In this document: positions 1 to 9,057 of the stretch, piece after piece
How the letters are laid out: each line of letters starts with the position of its first letter
Position numbering within the stretch: the stretch's first letter is position 1
Assembly (NCBI GenBank): GCA_039807445.1
Contig: JBDHRG010000076.1
Coordinates: forward strand, 1 to 16,711
Direction: 5' to 3'
DNA from: JBDHRG01 sp039807445
GTDB taxonomy: Bacteria > Pseudomonadota > Gammaproteobacteria > Competibacterales > Competibacteraceae
Length of the DNA: 16,711 nt
Translations under genes and position numbers: made by a program
Notes under the pieces: generated by a model
The model's database searches: none
Told to the model about the DNA's origin: nothing
What the model saw: the letters and a program-made list of their open reading frames with translations, nothing else

Positions 1-214
1 TCAGCCAGGCGTACGCGGGCTGGCGCTTCAGGGCGGTCAGCGCGGCGGAGGTCTCGTGGTAGCCGACGCGCTTGTGCGCCTCGAACCAGGCGTCGGTGCG
101 CAGGCGCAGCATGCGGTTGTAGACGAAGCGTGCGCAGCCGAAGGTCCGGGCCAGCATCTCGGCCTGCTCGGGCGTCGGGTAGAACCGGAATCGGTAGGCG
201 CGCTTCACGTCCAT
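1..214 (-). CDS. tnpB: TnpB / OrfB RNA-guided nuclease of IS605-type element, N-terminal fragment
   Basis: Seventy-one codons are visible, beginning MDVKRAYRFRFYPTPEQ, with FGCARFVYNRML at about residues 25-36 and GYHETSAALTALK at about 51-63. This is the characteristic N-terminal helix-turn-helix (OrfB_HTH) region of TnpB proteins. TnpB is a RuvC-type nuclease guided by an RNA from the element's right end and promotes retention of the element after excision. The RuvC and zinc-finger parts lie beyond the left edge, so activity cannot be judged. No convincing Shine-Dalgarno precedes the ATG at 214. Hairpin repeats lie just upstream and could limit translation. Truncation here is by the window edge, not a visible mutation. 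Confidence 0.85.
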   Translation of the reverse strand, partial: MDVKRAYRFRFYPTPEQAEMLARTFGCARFVYNRMLRLRTDAWFEAHKRVGYHETSAALTALKRQPAYAWL

Positions 215-220
215 GCCAAC

Positions 221-248
221 ACGCTACACGACGATAGCGTCTCGTGTA
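221..248. repeat. Two overlapping, mutually exclusive hairpins upstream of tnpB
   Basis: ACGCTA (221-226) pairs with TAGCGT (235-240). In the same bases TACACGA (225-231) pairs with TCGTGTA (242-248). The two stems share bases and cannot both form. They lie 7-34 bases upstream of the tnpB ATG, in the leader of the element. A subterminal recognition structure or a translational switch are both possible; neither is shown. Confidence 0.6.
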
Positions 249-281
249 AGCCGAACGCTGAAAGGAGAGCGGGAACAGGAA

Positions 282-298
282 GGCGCCCGGCGGGCGCC
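282..298. repeat. GC-rich hairpin inside the IS end
   Basis: GGCGCCC (282-288) and GGGCGCC (292-298) form a perfect 7-bp stem with a 3-base loop. It lies between the overlapping hairpins near tnpB and the end hairpin at 310-329. No T-tract follows on either strand, so it is not a typical terminator. Confidence 0.55.
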
Positions 299-309
299 GC
301 GCTATCCCT

Positions 310-329
310 CCCCGGCCTGAAGGCCGGGG
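310..329. repeat. IS200/IS605-type end hairpin
   Basis: CCCCGGCC (310-317), loop TGAA, GGCCGGGG (322-329): a perfect 8-bp stem with a 4-base loop, flanked by TTTCCCGCGC on the yqcC side. Hairpins of this kind occur near both ends of IS605-type elements and are bound by TnpA. Its position 16 bases from the yqcC ATG suggests the element ends at or just before that start codon. Confidence 0.65.
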
Positions 330-345
330 TTTCCCGCGCAAACTG

Positions 346-675
346 ATGAATGCCCGACACGCCGCCGTCGCCGCCGCGCTGGCCGAGCTCGAGGCCGAGA
401 TGCGCAGCCTCGCGCTGTGGGAGGCCGTCGCGCCCGCCGCCGAAGCCTTCGAGAGCACCGTGCCCTTCTGCCACGACACGATGGAATTCCACCAGTGGCT
501 GCAGTGGGTGTTCGTCGCCCGGCTGCGCGCGCTGCTCGACGCCGGCGCACCGCTGCCGAGCGGCAGTGCGGTCGCACCGCTCGCCGAGCTGACCTGGGAG
601 AACTCGGGTCGCCGCGACATCGTCCACCTGATCGCGCTGCTGGCGCGGATCGACGGGCTGCTGAACGGGCGCTGA
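346..675 (+). CDS. yqcC: YqcC family protein (DUF446)
   Basis: A 109-residue protein, the same length as E. coli YqcC. It shares the family pattern: an N-terminal helix (AALAELEAEMRSLALWE), then FESTVPFCHDTMEFHQWLQWVFVARL at about residues 36-61, LPSGSAVAPLAEL at about 73-85 and a C-terminal helix ending LIALLARIDGLLNGR. Its biochemical function is unknown; in enterobacteria yqcC lies next to the tRNA pseudouridine synthase gene truC. The ATG at 346 gives the family-typical N terminus, but there is no Shine-Dalgarno: the preceding bases belong to the IS end, so the native promoter and leader appear to have been displaced. It converges on selO with only 25 bases between the two stops. Confidence 0.85.
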   Translation: MNARHAAVAAALAELEAEMRSLALWEAVAPAAEAFESTVPFCHDTMEFHQWLQWVFVARLRALLDAGAPLPSGSAVAPLAELTWENSGRRDIVHLIALLARIDGLLNGR

Positions 676-700
676 GGGCCCGCTTCGCTCGGCCAGCACG

Positions 701-2179
701 CTACGACGAGCAGCTGAGCTCGAGGTGCCGGCCCCAGTCGGGCGGCTCGGCAGCGTAGGCGTCGAGCCCGGGGCGCTCGGTGTACGGGTCGCGCAGCAGC
801 TCGCGCAGTCGCGCGACTTCGGCGAAGTCGCCGGCCTGCGCCTGCGCGATCGCGGCCTGTGCCAGGTAATTGCGCAGCACGATCTTCGGGTTGGCGCGCT
901 CCATGCGCGTGCGGCGCTCGGCATCGCGGCTGCCTTCGGCGGCGAGCCGCGCGGCATAGCGCTGCGCCCAGGCGTCGAAGGCTTCGCGGTCGGGGAAGCG
1001 CTCGCGCAGCGCCCGGTTGTCGCCGCCGGGCACGAAGCGGCCGAGCGCGCGGAAGCTGTTGGTATAGTCGAGGCCGAAGCGCGCCAGCAGCGCGAGCCAG
1101 TCGCTGATCAGCCCGCCGTCGTCGCGCCCCGGCTCGCGCAAGCCGAGCTTGGCCGCCATCGCTTCGACGTAAGCCGCGGCGTAGACCTCGGCGTAGTGCT
1201 CGAGCGCTGCACGCAGCGCCTCGGTCGCGATCAGCCCGCTCAGCGCCTGCGCCAGCGCGGCGAGGTTCCACCAGACGATGTTGGGCTGGCGGTCGAAGGC
1301 GTAGCGCCCGCCGCTGTCGGAGTGGTTGCAGACGAAGCGCGGCTGGTAGGCGTCGAGGAAGCCGAACGGGCCGTAGTCGAGCGTCAGCCCGAGGATGCTC
1401 ATGTTGTCGGTGTTGAGCACGCCGTGGGCGAAGCCGACCGCCTGCCAGCGCGCGACCAGCCGTGCGCTGCGCGCGACCACTGCGTCGAACCAGGCCGGGT
1501 AGCGCTCGGCTTCGGGTCGCTCCAGCAGCTCCGGATGGTGCTGGGCGATCACGTGGTCGGCGAGGCGCGCGAGCGCCGCGGGCTGGCCGGTGTAGGCGAA
1601 GTACTCGAACGAGCCGAAGCGCACGTGGCTCGGCGCGAGGCGGGTCAGCGTCGCGCCGGTCTCGACCGTCTCGCGGTACACCGGCGCGTCCGAGCCGACG
1701 ATGCACAGCGCGCGCGTGCTCGGGATGCCCAGCCCGTGCATCGCCTCGGAACACAGGTATTCGCGGATCGTCGAGCGCAGCACGGCGCGGCCGTCGCCCA
1801 TGCGCGAGTACGGCGTGGGTCCGGCGCCCTTGAGCTGCACGTCCCAGCGCTCGCCGCGGCTGTTGCGCACCTCGCCGAGCAGCAGCGCGCGGCCGTCGCC
1901 GAGCCGCGGCACGTAGACGCCGAACTGGTGGCCCGAGTACACCGCGGCGATCGGGGCGCTGCCGGGCAAGAGCCGCCGGCCGCAGAAGTACTCGACGAAC
2001 TCGGGCCGGGCGGCTTCGGCCGGGTCCAGGTCGATAAGCGCCGCAGCGTCGGGGTTGAAGTCGACCAGGTACGGCGCGCCGATCGGCGCGGGCAGCACGC
2101 GGCTGTGGAACTCCTCCGGCAGCCCGGCGAAGCGGTTGTCGAAGTCCAGGGTTTCGAGGGTGCGCATGGGGATTCGCAT
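701..2179 (-). CDS. selO: Protein adenylyltransferase SelO (YdiU/UPF0061)
   Basis: Pseudokinase-fold enzyme that transfers AMP from ATP to Ser/Thr/Tyr of target proteins, linked to redox homeostasis in bacteria. The product is 492 residues (E. coli YdiU is 478). Visible signatures: YSGHQFGVYVPRLGDGRA at about 81-98, QLKGAGPTPYSR with the ATP-site Lys117, the alpha-C-like Glu140 in TIREYL, HGVLNTDNMS with Asp258/Asn259, and DYGPFG with metal-site Asp268. Spacings fit the known active site. The C terminus is SCSS: Cys490 stands where eukaryotic SelO carries selenocysteine. The second Met (ATG at 2167) gives the more usual start MRTLETLDFDNRF. Neither start has a strong Shine-Dalgarno. It begins 15 bases after the M48-like gene and is probably cotranscribed with it. 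Confidence 0.93.
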   Translation of the reverse strand: MRIPMRTLETLDFDNRFAGLPEEFHSRVLPAPIGAPYLVDFNPDAAALIDLDPAEAARPEFVEYFCGRRLLPGSAPIAAVYSGHQFGVYVPRLGDGRALLLGEVRNSRGERWDVQLKGAGPTPYSRMGDGRAVLRSTIREYLCSEAMHGLGIPSTRALCIVGSDAPVYRETVETGATLTRLAPSHVRFGSFEYFAYTGQPAALARLADHVIAQHHPELLERPEAERYPAWFDAVVARSARLVARWQAVGFAHGVLNTDNMSILGLTLDYGPFGFLDAYQPRFVCNHSDSGGRYAFDRQPNIVWWNLAALAQALSGLIATEALRAALEHYAEVYAAAYVEAMAAKLGLREPGRDDGGLISDWLALLARFGLDYTNSFRALGRFVPGGDNRALRERFPDREAFDAWAQRYAARLAAEGSRDAERRTRMERANPKIVLRNYLAQAAIAQAQAGDFAEVARLRELLRDPYTERPGLDAYAAEPPDWGRHLELSCSS

Positions 2180-2194
2180 CGGCCCGGAGCCGCT

Positions 2195-2893
2195 TCAGTT
2201 CATCTGGATCAACGGATGGGGCGGCGCCTCGGCGCCGCACCCCGGCTTCGGCCCCTGGCTGCGGCGCTCGTAGTACAGCGTATCGGCTTGCGCCAGCCCG
2301 GCCTCGAGGCGCCGCAGGCGCCCGCGCGTCAGCGGCGGGTCCGAGCGCCAGCCGCGCAGCGGCTCGCCGCCGGCGTAGCCCATCACCACCTTGGCGCCGA
2401 TGGTCTGCCAGAAGGCCAGCCCGCGCGCGGGCTCGAAGCCGGCGCGCGCGGCCAGCGCCTGGCCGGCGGCGTCGACCTCGGCCGCCTTGCCCTCGAGCGC
2501 TTGCACGCCGGCGAGCGCGTGTGCGATCGCCGCGCCGAGCTCATCCTGGTCTTCGGCGACTTGCAGCAGGCGGCTGTCGACGCCGAGCTTGCGCCCGGGC
2601 TCGGCGAAGGCTTCGGGCAGCGGATCGTCGAAGATCACGACCTCCCAGGCCGCGGGATCGTCGGGCAGCGCGCGGATCAGCGCATCGGCGACGCAGCGCA
2701 CGTAGCGGTTGCGCGCCGCGTCGAGGACCGGGCGCGCCTCGCGCCGGTATTCGGCGAAGCGCGCCGCGCCCGCGGCCTCGAGCGCGGCGCCGGACAGGCC
2801 GGCGTAGGGATCGGGGGTGGCGCAGGCGCAGGCGAGCAGCGCCAGCGCGGCGCAGGCGCTGCGTCGGCGCATCGGGCGTTGCCGGCTCAGCAT
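2195..2893 (-). CDS. Degenerate M48-like lipoprotein (predicted pseudoprotease)
   Basis: This 232-residue product is clearly paralogous to the M48 protease encoded just upstream. Shared blocks include RYVRCVADALIRALPDDPAAWEV, GRKLGVDSRLLQVAEDQDELGAAI and ALAARAGFEPARGLAFWQTIGA. The zinc site is gone: HEIGH of the neighbour is HALAG here (His125 kept, Glu to Ala126, second His to Gly129), the third-ligand Glu of the ExxxD motif aligns with Ala137, and the downstream THP histidine aligns with Asp185. About 50 residues between the two metal motifs are missing. The N terminus has a signal segment and a lipobox LLAC (Cys22), so a membrane-anchored lipoprotein is expected. The ATG at 2893 overlaps the upstream stop (ATGCTGA); an alternative ATG at 2872 gives 225 residues. 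Reading frame and composition look intact, so it is probably maintained rather than a decaying gene. Confidence 0.8.
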   Translation of the reverse strand: MLSRQRPMRRRSACAALALLACACATPDPYAGLSGAALEAAGAARFAEYRREARPVLDAARNRYVRCVADALIRALPDDPAAWEVVIFDDPLPEAFAEPGRKLGVDSRLLQVAEDQDELGAAIAHALAGVQALEGKAAEVDAAGQALAARAGFEPARGLAFWQTIGAKVVMGYAGGEPLRGWRSDPPLTRGRLRRLEAGLAQADTLYYERRSQGPKPGCGAEAPPHPLIQMN

Positions 2894-3675
2894 TTCGGCG
2901 GCAGGCCGCGAGCGCGGGCCTGTTCGTAGGCCGGCATCACTTGCGGTAGCTTCGCTGCGATCTGGCGGATGCGGGTGGCGTCCGAGGGGTGTGTCGACAG
3001 GAATTCCGGCGGCGCGCCCTGGTCGTTCGCCCCCATCGCCTGCCACAGCGCGACCGCCTGGCGCGGGTCGTAACCGGCGCGCGCCATCAGCGCCAGGCCG
3101 AGGGTGTCGGCTTCGCTCTCGTGCTCGCGCGAGAACGGCAGCAGCACGCCGACCTGGGCGCCGAGGCCGAGCAGCTCCATCGTCCCGGCCGGGACGCCGC
3201 CTGAGGCGCCGGCGGCGGCCTGCGCCACCTGCAGCCCGAGGCCGACCGCCGCCTTCTGCGATGCACGCTCGTTGGCGTGTTGCGCGAGCACGTGGCCGAT
3301 CTCGTGGCCGATCACTGCGGCGAGCTGGTCCGGGGTGCGCGCAGTGGCGAGCATGCCGGTGTTGACGCCGATCTTGGCGCCGGGCAGCGCGAAGGCGTTC
3401 GGCGTCCGATCCTGGAACACCGCGATTTCCCAGCGGCGCGGATCGTCGGGGAGCACGCGGATCAGCGCATCGGCGATGCACCTGACGGTGTGCTCGGCCC
3501 GTGCGTCGTGCGCGAGCGGCTGGCTGCGCTTCATCTGCGCGAAAGCCTGTGTGCCCATCGCATCCATCTGCTGCGGCGACATCATCATCAGCTGCTGGCG
3601 TCCGGTCGGCGATACCGTGCAGGCGGCGGCGAGCAGCGACAGCGCGAGTACGCTCAGCAGCGCTTCGATCCTCAT
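2887..3675 (-). CDS. M48 family zinc metalloprotease, predicted lipoprotein
   Basis: A 262-residue M48 peptidase of the LoiP/YggG-BepA type, probably acting on misfolded envelope proteins from the periplasm. The N terminus is a hydrophobic signal segment ending LLAAAC (Cys19), a weak lipobox with Ala at -3. Catalytic residues are complete: His124-Glu125-x-x-His128 in GHEIGHVLAQHA, third zinc ligand Glu186 in ESEAD, and a conserved STHPSDATRI near the C terminus (His229). It starts at ATG 3675, with GGAG a little far upstream. It is the first gene of a three-gene minus-strand cluster, followed by its inactive-looking paralogue and selO. No SPP or TPR extension is present. The particular subfamily is not certain. 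Confidence 0.9.
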   Translation of the reverse strand: MRIEALLSVLALSLLAAACTVSPTGRQQLMMMSPQQMDAMGTQAFAQMKRSQPLAHDARAEHTVRCIADALIRVLPDDPRRWEIAVFQDRTPNAFALPGAKIGVNTGMLATARTPDQLAAVIGHEIGHVLAQHANERASQKAAVGLGLQVAQAAAGASGGVPAGTMELLGLGAQVGVLLPFSREHESEADTLGLALMARAGYDPRQAVALWQAMGANDQGAPPEFLSTHPSDATRIRQIAAKLPQVMPAYEQARARGLPPKC

Positions 3676-3772
3676 TCCGAAAGGGCTCCGATGCGATCCG
3701 GGGAGCCAAGGATAACCCAGGCGGCGGGGCAGGGCGGAAAAAGGCTGGCCGCTGCGCCGAAGCGTTGGGGTT

Positions 3773-4063
3773 TCAGTCGAACTCGCGAAACGGATCGTCG
3801 TGCTTGCTATTGCGGCAGCGGGCGTCGCTGTAGCCGAGGTCTTCCTCGTCGAGTTCGTCGAAGGCGCCGGCCCAGTCCTCGGGGGCGTCGACCGCCTCGA
3901 GCACCAGCTCGTACCAGGTGTCGAGATCGATCTCTTCGACGTCGCCGTCCTGGTACTGCACCTCGACGGTGCGGCCGTCTTCGTCGAGGGCGACGACTTC
4001 GAGGCAGGTGCGGTTTTCCAGGTTGCGGTACCAGTTGCCCACGATCGGATCGAGGTCGGACAT
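3773..4063 (-). CDS. Small acidic DUF6763-like protein
   Basis: A 96-residue, strongly acidic protein starting MSDLDPIVGNWYRNLENRTCLEVVALDEDG, with EVQYQDGDVEEIDLDTWYELVLE at about residues 34-56 and PEDWAGAFDELDEEDLGYSD at about 61-80. I recognise the pattern as a small uncharacterised proteobacterial family (DUF6763, from memory); no function is known to me. There is no signal peptide or membrane segment, so it is likely cytosolic. A good Shine-Dalgarno (GGAGA) precedes ATG 4063. It stands alone between the M48 gene and acs, with its own short leader; the tandem hairpins at 4164-4208 separate it from acs. Confidence 0.75.
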   Translation of the reverse strand: MSDLDPIVGNWYRNLENRTCLEVVALDEDGRTVEVQYQDGDVEEIDLDTWYELVLEAVDAPEDWAGAFDELDEEDLGYSDARCRNSKHDDPFREFD

Positions 4064-4163
4064 GGCGGCTCTCCGTCGCTGCTGAAGCTCGTGACGCCAA
4101 ATGTGGGCGAGCACGCTGCGCAATGCAAGCACGAACGCCGGAAAAGACCGCGCGTTCGATGCA

Positions 4164-4187
4164 GAAGGCCCGCCGCAGCGGGCCTTC
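4164..4187 (-). terminator. Perfect 10-bp hairpin downstream of acs
   Basis: GAAGGCCCGC (4164-4173), loop CGCA, GCGGGCCTTC (4178-4187). It lies 30 bases past the acs stop in the direction of acs transcription. No run of U follows on either strand, so it may act with the neighbouring hairpin as a 3'-end stabiliser or a weak terminator rather than as a classical intrinsic terminator. Confidence 0.55.
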
Positions 4188-4191
4188 GTGA

Positions 4192-4208
4192 CGGCGGGCT
4201 CCCCGCCG
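4192..4208 (-). terminator. Second hairpin immediately after acs
   Basis: CGGCGGG (4192-4198) and CCCGCCG (4202-4208) form a perfect 7-bp stem with a 3-base loop, 9 bases past the acs stop codon. With the hairpin at 4164-4187 it makes a tandem structure in the acs 3' region. No U-tract is present. Confidence 0.45.
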
Positions 4209-4217
4209 GGGCACGGA

Positions 4218-6155
<1,938 letters not shown>

Positions 6156-6183
6156 GCCAAGCTTCTCCTCTGCTGACGATCCA

Positions 6184-6203
6184 GCCCCCGATGGTGCGGG
6201 GGC
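6184..6203 (-). promoter_or_regulatory. Hairpin in the acs leader
   Basis: GCCCCCG (6184-6190), loop ATGGTG, CGGGGGC (6197-6203): a perfect 7-bp stem ending 28 bases upstream of the acs ATG and just before its Shine-Dalgarno region. It could stabilise the mRNA leader or affect ribosome access. No riboswitch class is recognised. Confidence 0.4.
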
Positions 6204-6257
6204 AATGCGGGGTGAACCCCAGTCCCTGTCGACGCCGGTACGACACGCGCCCGCCGC

Positions 6258-6276
6258 GTGCAACGCGCGCTTGCAC
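6258..6276. promoter_or_regulatory. Inverted repeat GTGCAA-N7-TTGCAC upstream of acs
   Basis: Perfect 6-bp arms around CGCGCGC, about 100-120 bases before the acs start. The TTGCA half-sites and 13-bp centre spacing suit a dimeric repressor or activator. Regulators of short-chain fatty acid genes (RamB/ScfR type) use TTTGCAA-like half-sites, so a carbon-source regulator of acs is a reasonable but unproven guess. Confidence 0.35.
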
Positions 6277-6598
6277 AGCGGTCAGGCCAATGCCGGGGTT
6301 TGGTGTCAGAAAGAGATATTCGCGGTTTTTCCGCTCCGGTGGCCGCCGGATGCGAAGTGATTGCAGCCATCCCCCGGAATTGCCGGCCTGTCCACGATTG
6401 CGGCCGGTGCGTCGGAAACGTCCCCGCGGCGCGTTGTCGGCCGCATTTTCCGCACCCCCCCGGGGGAAGTCAATCGGCCGGCACCCGGACTGCTCTCGGA
6501 TGCCGGTTTCTGCTGAAAATTTATTTAAATACAAATATTTATCATCAAAGACGCGATCAGTTTCCCCCTCTGCACCCGGGAACCGGCTACGTGTGATT

Positions 6599-6650
6599 AC
6601 GGATTCGTATAGGGGAGGTTACTTATTCGAATCCGTCGCTTTTTCATTTT
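6599..6650 (+). terminator. Inverted repeat followed by T-runs (terminator-like, plus strand)
   Basis: ACGGATTCG (6599-6607) and CGAATCCGT (6628-6636) form a perfect 9-bp stem around a 20-base loop, followed by CGC, five T, CA and four T. On the plus strand this looks like an intrinsic terminator, but no plus-strand gene precedes it. The loop contains GGGGAGG. Alternatives are an operator, or the 3' end of a small RNA starting near the AT-rich island at 6516-6549. Confidence 0.4.
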
Positions 6651-6720
6651 GCGAAAAAAACGGTGCCTGAGGCTTCGAGGTGAGAAAGCGAGGGCGGAGG
6701 CGGAATTCGGCACGGCCTCG

Positions 6721-6737
6721 AAAAACCCCGTCGGGAA
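6721..6737 (-). terminator. Weak terminator-like hairpin after gluQRS
   Basis: On the minus strand, directly after the gluQRS stop, the sequence reads TTCCCGACGGGGTTTTT: a very short GC stem (CCC/GGG, loop GAC) followed by five T. The stem is shorter than usual, so it is only a weak candidate for the end of the long operon. Confidence 0.3.
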
Positions 6738-7655
6738 TCAGCCCGGTGCGGCGACCGCGAGCGGCGTGGTCCAGCGCACGGACGGGGCTTTCGGGACCCG
6801 CTGCAAGTCCCAGTGCACGCGCGCCCAGGCGAGCACGGTTTGTGGCGCTTCGGCTTCGAGTCCGGCCGCAGGCCGCTGGCCGAGGAAGTGCAGCGCCTCG
6901 ACCAGCGCCGGTGCCGGACGGCTGCGCTCGAGCGCCGGCGCGCGGGTCTTCTTGCTGAGCTTGTCGCCGTGCGCATCGACCGCGAGCGGCAGGTGCGCGT
7001 AAGTCGGTACCGGTTCGCCGAGCAGATGCAGCAGATGGATCTGGCGCGGCGTCGAGTCGAGCAGGTCGGCGCCGCGCACCACGTGGGTGACGCCCTGCCC
7101 GGCGTCGTCGATCACGACGACCAGCTGGTAGGCGAACAGGCCGTCGGCGCGCAGGATCACGTAGTCGCCGAGCTCGCGCGCGAGGTTTTGCGCGACGCGG
7201 CCCTGCACGGCATCGTCGAAGGCGATCACGGCGTCTGGCACGCGCAGCCGCAACGCCCGTCCAGGGCCGCGCGGCAGACCGAGCTCGCGACAGGTGCCGG
7301 GATAGATCGGCGTACCGCCCGGGCCGCGCGCGGCGACCACCGCCAGCTGGCGGCGCGTGCAAGCGCAGGCGTAGGCCAGCCCCTGCGCCCACAGCCGCTC
7401 GAGCACGGTTTCGTAGCGGGCGAGCCGCCGGCTCTGCCACACCGCTTCGCCGTCCCAGTGCAGGCCGAAGGCTTCGAGCGTACGCAGGATGTCGTCGGCG
7501 GCGCCGGGCACCACGCGCGGGGTGTCGATGTCCTCGATCCGCAGCAGCCACTCGCCGCCGGCGGCGCGGGCGTCGAGCCAGCTGGCGAGCGCGCTGACCA
7601 GCGAGCCGAAGTGCAGCGGCCCGGTGGGCGAAGGCGCGAAGCGTCCGCGGTACAT
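6738..7655 (-). CDS. gluQ: Glutamyl-Q tRNA(Asp) synthetase
   Basis: Activates glutamate and attaches it to queuosine-34 of tRNA(Asp); a paralogue of the catalytic half of GluRS without the anticodon-binding domain. The 305 residues match the usual length. Motifs: RFAPSPTGPLHFGSLVSALASWLDAR at the N terminus (HIGH-like HFGS at 15-18), LLRIEDIDTPR at 37-47, zinc-binding Cys97, Cys99, Tyr118 and Cys122 (ACACT...IYPGTC), LFAYQLVVVIDDAGQGVTHVVRGADLL in the middle, and the KMSKS-like HGDKLSKK. It starts at 7655, 15 bases after the response-regulator stop, and is the last gene of a long minus-strand unit. Its Shine-Dalgarno is weak, so it may depend on read-through and coupling. No direct link between this enzyme and the upstream genes is known. 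Confidence 0.95.
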   Translation of the reverse strand: MYRGRFAPSPTGPLHFGSLVSALASWLDARAAGGEWLLRIEDIDTPRVVPGAADDILRTLEAFGLHWDGEAVWQSRRLARYETVLERLWAQGLAYACACTRRQLAVVAARGPGGTPIYPGTCRELGLPRGPGRALRLRVPDAVIAFDDAVQGRVAQNLARELGDYVILRADGLFAYQLVVVIDDAGQGVTHVVRGADLLDSTPRQIHLLHLLGEPVPTYAHLPLAVDAHGDKLSKKTRAPALERSRPAPALVEALHFLGQRPAAGLEAEAPQTVLAWARVHWDLQRVPKAPSVRWTTPLAVAAPG

Positions 7656-7670
7656 CGAGCCGGCGAGCCT

Positions 7671-9053
<1,383 letters not shown>

Positions 9054-9057
9054 GGTG

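Larger units (their letters stand above)
1..345 (-). mobile_element. Partial IS200/IS605-type (TnpB) element, upstream end
   Basis: The window opens inside a TnpB-encoding element read on the minus strand. The first 71 codons of tnpB are present, followed on the upstream side by about 130 bases that contain three hairpin-forming repeats. A GC-rich hairpin near the end of the element (310-329) is the kind of structure that TnpA transposases of this family recognise as single-stranded DNA. No tnpA fits in this stretch, so the element is either tnpB-only (IS1341-like, moved in trans) or has tnpA beyond the left edge. The outer boundary is inferred from where yqcC begins and is uncertain by about 15 bases. 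The family generates no target duplication, so none is expected. Confidence 0.65.
6156..6737. other. Long intergenic region upstream of acs
   Basis: This 582-base gap between the acs start and the gluQRS stop holds no convincing gene; open frames across it lack family resemblance and good ribosome sites. It contains, from the acs side outwards, a leader hairpin (6184-6203), a palindrome GGGGT-GA-ACCCC (6209-6220), an inverted repeat (6258-6276), an AT-rich island in which 31 of 34 bases are A or T (6516-6549), and an inverted repeat followed by T-runs (6599-6650). I found no good sigma70 or sigma54 promoter for acs here. Confidence 0.6.

Noticed and set aside
725..2929. A 734-codon plus-strand open frame opposite selO
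   Set aside because: Low-complexity Ala/Arg/Val-rich antisense translation with no motif; selO on the minus strand is unambiguous.
3725..3772. Terminator after the DUF6763-like gene (T5 on the minus strand near 3740)
   Set aside because: Only a 4-bp stem can be drawn before the T-run.
6198..6220. Possible sigma54 promoter for acs (GGTTCACCCCGCATTGC on the minus strand)
   Set aside because: The GG and GC doublets are three bases too far apart, and the CAC to TTGC spacing is one base off.
6465..6474. CCCCCGGGGG palindrome
   Set aside because: A simple C/G run in GC-rich DNA; not supported by anything nearby.
6591..6640. Possible tRNA or tRNA remnant, because ATTCGAATCCGT resembles a T-arm
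   Set aside because: No acceptor stem, anticodon arm or D-arm can be folded around it.
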